Assembly: GCA_003243255.1 (NCBI GenBank)
Contig: QFQM01000171.1
Span: forward strand, 1 to 9,424
Source: Flavobacterium psychrophilum
GTDB taxonomy: Bacteria; Bacteroidota; Bacteroidia; Flavobacteriales; Flavobacteriaceae
Reading direction: 5' to 3'
DNA length: 9,424 bases
Under the pieces are notes generated by a model, which saw only the letters and a list, made by a program, of their open reading frames with translations, searched no databases and was not told the DNA's origin. Position numbers and translations under genes: made by a program. Shown one piece after another: positions 6,452 to 9,424 of this stretch (positions are counted from its first letter, which is position 1; each line of letters opens with the position of its first letter).

Positions 6452-6482
6452 GGTGGATGGTAAGTTCAACTTGCCATTCACC
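6452..6482. terminator. Hairpin between convergent lipoprotein and yidD genes (probable terminator)
   Basis: A 13-base arm at 6452-6464 (GGTGGATGGTAAG) pairs with 6470-6482 (CTTGCCATTCACC) around a TTCAA loop, with two positions that are G-U pairs or mismatches depending on the strand. It sits 15 bases after the lipoprotein stop and 9 bases after the yidD stop. It lacks a long T-tract on either side, so it may work as a weak or factor-assisted bidirectional terminator. Confidence 0.6.
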
Positions 6483-6491
6483 TTTGCTCCT

Positions 6492-6725
6492 CTACGGAAC
6501 AGGATCATATCCTTTCCCTCCCCACGGGTGGCAGCGGCTGATACGCTTGATAGCCAGCCATAATCCTTTAAATGGCCCATGCTTCTTTAAAGCTTCTGCA
6601 GCATAATGAGAGCAGGTAGGTGTAAAGCGGCATTTATTGGGTCCAAGAATAGGCGAAATCACCCATTGGTATATTTTAATGAGTGCGAGAAAAGGAAGAC
6701 TAAGTAGCCGAAGAAGGAATTTCAT
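6492..6725 (-). CDS. yidD: Membrane protein insertion efficiency factor YidD
   Basis: YidD is a small protein at the inner face of the cytoplasmic membrane that assists membrane-protein insertion together with YidC. The 77-residue length is typical. It starts with an amphipathic or hydrophobic helix ([20 protein letters not shown]), followed by the family core: [39 protein letters not shown], and [15 protein letters not shown]. The three conserved cysteines are at 32, 38 and 65. Its start lies inside the end of rnpA (26-base overlap), so the two are translated from one message, the usual genomic arrangement for this pair. In many bacteria yidC follows; here the next gene is a convergent lipoprotein and yidC is not in the window. 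Confidence 0.95.
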   Translation of the reverse strand: MKFLLRLLSLPFLALIKIYQWVISPILGPNKCRFTPTCSHYAAEALKKHGPFKGLWLAIKRISRCHPWGGKGYDPVP

Positions 6726-7116
6726 TAACAGCCTTTATAAGACGGTTCAAAATTACGGCGATCTTTTCACTCACCACCTTATAAGCTGGTAGCTCTTTGC
6801 CAGTATAAATGAGAAATAAAGCAATGGTCAGTTGCTTTGATTCCAACAACTCCTGAAACGGTAGTTTCTGCAGGCGATAAGCCTCCCGGGTAAGCCGCTT
6901 GATCCGATTGCGATCTACAGCATGTTTAAAGTTCCGGGTACTGACTCCCACACCAAATTGCAGATTAATATTAAGGCCAGCAGCTTTTGCCTGGGGAAAA
7001 AGGTAATAAACACGGTAAGGAAACAGATTAAAGTTCCTTCCTTCCTTAAAAAGCTGGTCAATCAGTTTCCGGCTTTTAAGACGTTCCTTTTTACCTAATG
7101 TGAGCTTTTTCACCAT
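6700..7116 (-). CDS. rnpA: Ribonuclease P protein component
   Basis: RnpA is the protein subunit of RNase P, which removes 5' leaders from tRNA precursors together with the catalytic RNA. At 138 residues it is slightly longer than the common 110-120. The N-terminus [20 protein letters not shown] and the later [20 protein letters not shown] segment fit the family. The RNR signature is at residues 69-71, followed by the helix [10 protein letters not shown] that binds RNA. The ATG at 7116 gives the expected start; no Shine-Dalgarno motif precedes it. The start codon lies directly after the U-rich tail of a strong hairpin on the same strand (7117-7165), so expression is probably limited by termination or by structure. 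The 3' end overlaps yidD by 26 bases. The rpmH gene lies upstream, 117 bases away. Confidence 0.95.
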   Translation of the reverse strand: MVKKLTLGKKERLKSRKLIDQLFKEGRNFNLFPYRVYYLFPQAKAAGLNINLQFGVGVSTRNFKHAVDRNRIKRLTREAYRLQKLPFQELLESKQLTIALFLIYTGKELPAYKVVSEKIAVILNRLIKAVNEIPSSAT

Positions 7117-7165
7117 ACAAAAATAAAATAGCCCTGTATTTCGACTATGCTTAATACAGGGCTAT
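7117..7165 (-). terminator. Perfect 13-bp hairpin with U-tract between rpmH and rnpA
   Basis: Read on the minus strand, ATAGCCCTGTATT (7165-7153) pairs without mismatch with AATACAGGGCTAT (7140-7128) around a 12-base loop, and is followed by TTTATTTTTGT up to the rnpA ATG. This is the shape of a rho-independent terminator for rpmH, acting as an attenuator in front of rnpA. The tail also contains TATTTTTG (complement of 7118-7125), which fits TAnnTTTG, but it has no -33 partner and would place transcription start on the start codon itself. Confidence 0.75.
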
Positions 7166-7233
7166 CAGCTAATATTTTAAGGTCCTTATAGCACCGTTGC
7201 GGGATTATTACCCCAAAACAGATGCAAGGAAGA

Positions 7234-7389
7234 CTATTTCAGTTTTCTCTCATCAGAAACAGTCAGCTTCTTACGGCCTTTTGCACGGCGGCTTGCCAGT
7301 ACTTTACGGCCATTAGCTGTTTGCATACGCTTACGGAAACCGTGAACGGTTTTACGACGGCGGCGATGAGGTTGGAATGTACGTTTCAT
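7234..7389 (-). CDS. rpmH: 50S ribosomal protein bL34
   Basis: This is a 51-residue gene. Translation from the ATG at 7389 to the TAG at 7236-7234 begins [20 protein letters not shown], continues [20 protein letters not shown] and ends [11 protein letters not shown]. This matches bL34, a very basic, mostly helical protein buried in 23S rRNA. The MKRTFQP start, the HGFRKRM segment and the [14 protein letters not shown] core are the family hallmarks. The tail ([11 protein letters not shown]) is a few residues longer than the 44-46-residue E. coli-type protein, as is usual in Bacteroidota. It stands upstream of rnpA and yidD, the classical order, with no dnaA or origin region beside it. A consensus -7 box and a structured leader precede it. 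Confidence 0.97.
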   Translation of the reverse strand: MKRTFQPHRRRRKTVHGFRKRMQTANGRKVLASRRAKGRKKLTVSDERKLK

Positions 7390-7506
7390 AATGTCTTACA
7401 CTTTTTCACTTTTTTGAAATGGGATCGGGAGAAGCGATCCGGGTTTCTCCGAAGAATTCTTCGGTTTTCAGGCCTGCGGGTCACCACACCTACAGGTTTG
7501 TGAAAG
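7390..7506 (-). promoter_or_regulatory. Structured 5' leader of rpmH with three possible hairpins
   Basis: Between the predicted transcription start (near 7506) and the rpmH ATG lie three self-complementary elements in series. The first is 7496-7473 (CCTGTAGGT with ACCCGCAGG, one G-U and one A-C pair). The second is a perfect 16-base palindrome at 7449-7464, CCGAAGAATTCTTCGG. The third is 7440-7422, where GGATCG pairs with CGATCC around CTTCTCC. An A-rich stretch with repeated GTGAAAAA-like sequence leads to the start codon. None of the hairpins is followed by a U-tract. This could be an autogenous or stability-control leader; I do not recognise a known riboswitch class. Confidence 0.45.
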
Positions 7507-7511
7507 GACGG

Positions 7512-7519
7512 CAAAGGTA
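7512..7519 (-). promoter_or_regulatory. rpmH promoter -7 box (TACCTTTG)
   Basis: The complement of 7512-7519 reads TACCTTTG, a full match to the Bacteroidota -7 consensus TAnnTTTG. The expected TTTG about 20 bases further upstream is not clear (the sequence there reads GTTATTC). The predicted start is near 7506, giving a leader of about 115 bases. Confidence 0.6.
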
Positions 7520-7610
7520 ATAAAATGGCGGGAGATGAATAACATAGGCCCCAATAAATTTTATATAGCTCCTATATTATTGATTATGTTTCGCTTATGA
7601 TCGTTTTACG

Positions 7611-8531
7611 CTACTGATACTGCACCGTAAAGGCTCCTTCGGTAAGCTGGGCATTGGGAGCAGAGCCTATTTGGTCTTTGCCTTCAAAGAAAAAAGTTCC
7701 TTTAATGACCTTGTTTGTTTTATCATGCTCTGTAATCGTAAGCTTGCCGGAGATAGACAGGAAAATGGATCCGCCGGTGGCTGACCCGCCCGCATACGAT
7801 CCAATATAAGAACCCGATGTTTGCAGATCATAAGTGCCTGCAGTTATAGCTTCCGGCATGGTAAGCATTACTACTTTGGCAGATGCTCCCGCAGTCTGAG
7901 TAGCCGTTATCACGATCATAGACGAGGACCGCTGTATATTCAGGTTGGCAGGCGTAAAACCGGCGCCATCTATCTTCACGGAAAAGGTAGGCGTCACTAC
8001 ACTTCCGCCCGGATTAGAAGGTTCATCTCCTGTATATTTAAGATTTTCAAAGCTCCCCTCTGTTATGACCAGTTGTTTGCTATCTGCATCCCGGTAGACT
8101 TTAAAAGAAAACGTACCAGAAATGGTTTTATTAGTCTGATCTATATTGGTGACTATTACTTCTCCGCCGGCATCATTGGCGTTCTGCCCTCCATCAGTAG
8201 CATATGCAACAGGATTGGCCTCTTTGGTATCCGTTACAGTAGCGTAATCCACCGTTTGCTGATTCAATGAATAGTTGGCGGCACCATTATCTGCCAGCTC
8301 TATGTGCAAGCTCTTTCCGCCATTATCCAGGCCTGTAATGGTCAGCGTACCATTTTCTATTGATGCTGTGGCAATCTTATCAGCTATCCATTGCACTCCA
8401 TCGACCTTCATCTTTAGAGTCCCGTTTACCTCACTGGGATTGCCACCATTCTCTTCACTTAATTCTTTTTGACAGGAAACTATAGAGGATATCACCATCC
8501 AACACATTAGCAAACGGATCAGTTGTTTCAT
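7611..8531 (-). CDS. Lipoprotein with two similar beta-rich halves (DUF6252-like)
   Basis: This 306-residue lipoprotein has the signal peptide MKQLIRLLMCWMVISSIVSC, with a good lipobox (IVSC) and the acylated cysteine at residue 20. The next residues, QKELSEENGG, resemble the QK-acidic lipoprotein export signal known from Bacteroidota surface lipoproteins. After the linker the protein appears to contain the same unit twice. Each copy starts with a short strand motif (LKMKVDGVQWIADKIATASI in the first, FSVKIDGAGFTPANLNI in the second). Each ends with a set such as TNKTISGTFSFKVY...ITEGSFENLKY against TNKVIKGTFFFEGK...LTEGAFTVQY. The pattern recalls DUF6252-type Bacteroidota lipoproteins; this is recognition from memory and not certain. 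The function is unknown; it is probably cell-surface or outer-membrane anchored. It appears to be a single-gene unit, 122 bases downstream of murI on the same strand. Confidence 0.82.
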   Translation of the reverse strand: MKQLIRLLMCWMVISSIVSCQKELSEENGGNPSEVNGTLKMKVDGVQWIADKIATASIENGTLTITGLDNGGKSLHIELADNGAANYSLNQQTVDYATVTDTKEANPVAYATDGGQNANDAGGEVIVTNIDQTNKTISGTFSFKVYRDADSKQLVITEGSFENLKYTGDEPSNPGGSVVTPTFSVKIDGAGFTPANLNIQRSSSMIVITATQTAGASAKVVMLTMPEAITAGTYDLQTSGSYIGSYAGGSATGGSIFLSISGKLTITEHDKTNKVIKGTFFFEGKDQIGSAPNAQLTEGAFTVQYQ

Positions 8532-8653
8532 GATACGAGGATATTTAAATGAGGTAGCTTTTTAAGGATATTACGTATGCAATTAAATTGTTTTACGTGG
8601 AAATATTGCAGTCCGGTAATTAAAAATTTTGCAAATACGATGCCGCAATCCTT

Positions 8654-9424
8654 TTATAAAGCAAGGTGATGTGACTTCAGGGGTTGCCCAAAGAAAATAC
8701 TGGCTTGATTATCAAAATCTTCCGCGGAATCGGTAGTATAAAAAGTACGCGTAGCATGCCGACTGCAGCGTTTTTCCATTTCCGGATGACGGTGCAGGTA
8801 ATCTACCAGGCTATTGGCCACGATCTCCCCTTGCGAAAGAACAGTTATTCCGGCAGGCAGGGATTGCTGTATTTTGTTCATTAACAATGGATAATGAGTA
8901 CAGGCCAGGAGCAGCACATCAATATCTTTGTCTTTAGCTACAATGTTGCGCAGGTGCTGTTGCACAAAGTAATCGGCGCCAGCACTGTTGTGCTCATTGT
9001 TCTCAATTAATGGAACCCACATAGGACAGGCTTCCTGAGAAACACTGATCTCCGGATAAAACTTCTCGATCTCGATGGTATAGGAGCCAGACTGTACCGT
9101 ACCAGTAGTAGCCAATATGCCTATTTTGTTGGTCTGGGTAAATTGCCCTATAATTTCCGTAGTGGGGCGTATTACACCCAGAACACGATTATTAGGATTA
9201 AGCCGCTGCAGATCGTTCTGTTGAATAGTACGCAAAGCCTTGGCAGAAGCAGTATTGCAGGCCAGGATCACAAGAGGGCATCCCTGCTCAAAAAGCCATT
9301 CGACGCATTGCAAGGTATAATGATATACAGTGTCAAATGAACGGTTGCCATAAGGAGCCCGGGCATTGTCGCCCAAGTACACGTAATCATATTGAGGTAG
9401 CTTACGGAGGATTTCTTTCATGAC
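8654..9424 (-). CDS. murI: Glutamate racemase, 5' end outside window
   Basis: MurI converts L-glutamate to D-glutamate for peptidoglycan, in the cytoplasm. The frame stays open to the right edge, so the visible ATG at 9421 is internal: the usual N-terminus with the DSGxGG catalytic loop lies outside the window, and V-M-K-E-I-L continues it. Both catalytic cysteines are present: C55 (numbered from that Met) in ILACNTASA and C174 in LLLACTHYPLL, followed by H176. The substrate-binding YLGDNARAPYGNRS segment is intact, and GVIRPT occupies the place of the usual GVI-P stretch. The C-terminus continues with VLSQGEIVANSLVDYL and a final FYTTDS strand, normal for the family. In Bacteroidota murI often lies near outer-membrane genes such as ompH/bamA, which may be beyond the right edge. 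Confidence 0.95.
   Translation of the reverse strand, partial: VMKEILRKLPQYDYVYLGDNARAPYGNRSFDTVYHYTLQCVEWLFEQGCPLVILACNTASAKALRTIQQNDLQRLNPNNRVLGVIRPTTEIIGQFTQTNKIGILATTGTVQSGSYTIEIEKFYPEISVSQEACPMWVPLIENNEHNSAGADYFVQQHLRNIVAKDKDIDVLLLACTHYPLLMNKIQQSLPAGITVLSQGEIVANSLVDYLHRHPEMEKRCSRHATRTFYTTDSAEDFDNQASIFFGQPLKSHHLAL

Noticed and set aside
6492..7389. Chromosome origin region suggested by rpmH-rnpA-yidD
   Set aside because: No dnaA, DnaA-box cluster or parA/gidA gene is present, and in Bacteroidota this cluster is commonly away from the origin.
7222..7503. Plus-strand open frame of 93 codons across rpmH and its leader
   Set aside because: It is antisense to rpmH, whose 51-residue product is unmistakable.
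7563..7577. Perfect dyad ATATAGCTCCTATAT after the 306-residue lipoprotein gene
   Set aside because: The stem is six A/T-rich pairs with a three-base loop and no T-tract on the correct strand; it could be a weak terminator or chance.
7821..8270. Plus-strand open frame (149 codons) inside the duplicated lipoprotein gene
   Set aside because: It lies antisense to a lipoprotein with a clear signal peptide and repeated motifs, and its translation looks random.

Overview
The window looks like ordinary chromosome from a Bacteroidota, most likely a Chitinophagaceae-type organism. Three things point there. Starts lack clear Shine-Dalgarno motifs and sit behind A/T-rich leaders. Several upstream regions carry the Bacteroidota sigma -7 box TAnnTTTG (rpmH, sodA, and a one-mismatch copy before tadA). 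The protein families (DUF1080, lipobox lipoproteins, the short two-domain fumarylacetoacetase, rpmH-rnpA-yidD without dnaA) are typical of that phylum. The taxon is inferred from recall of the families, not from a search.

Layout, left to right. Bases 1-395 (+) hold the C-terminal end of a YdbT-like membrane protein with a bacterial PH domain. Bases 442-2746 (-) hold three genes transcribed right to left: an unrecognised 101-residue basic protein, a fumarylacetoacetate hydrolase and a flavin reductase-like protein. The last two probably belong to tyrosine/homogentisate breakdown. A 494-base divergent gap (2747-3240) follows, with a short tandem repeat and AT-rich repeats in front of an XRE-type regulator (3241-3621, +). 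Next are tadA (3671-4108, +), a hairpin terminator shared with a convergent secreted DUF1080 protein (4190-4921, -), and sodA (5125-5733, +) with its own promoter-like box, dyad and terminator. An unrecognised lipoprotein (5819-6436, +) converges on the RNA/ribosome cluster.

That cluster reads right to left as rpmH (7234-7389), rnpA (7116-6700) and yidD (6725-6492), with rnpA and yidD overlapping. rpmH is only 51 codons long and has a consensus -7 box and a roughly 115-base leader with three possible hairpins. A 13-bp perfect hairpin followed by a U-rich tract lies between rpmH and rnpA and touches the rnpA start codon. A lipoprotein built from two similar halves (7611-8531, -) and the 3' part of murI (8654-9424, -, cut by the window edge) complete the window.

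The gene content is mostly housekeeping: tRNA editing, superoxide defence, RNase P, membrane protein insertion and peptidoglycan precursor synthesis. I saw no phage, insertion sequence, CRISPR array, tRNA or rRNA, and no convincing new multi-gene system. The points most worth a second look are the rpmH leader with the rpmH-rnpA hairpin, the repeat-rich region before the XRE gene, the dyad at the sodA promoter, the internally duplicated lipoprotein, and the small basic protein leading the tyrosine-degradation genes.
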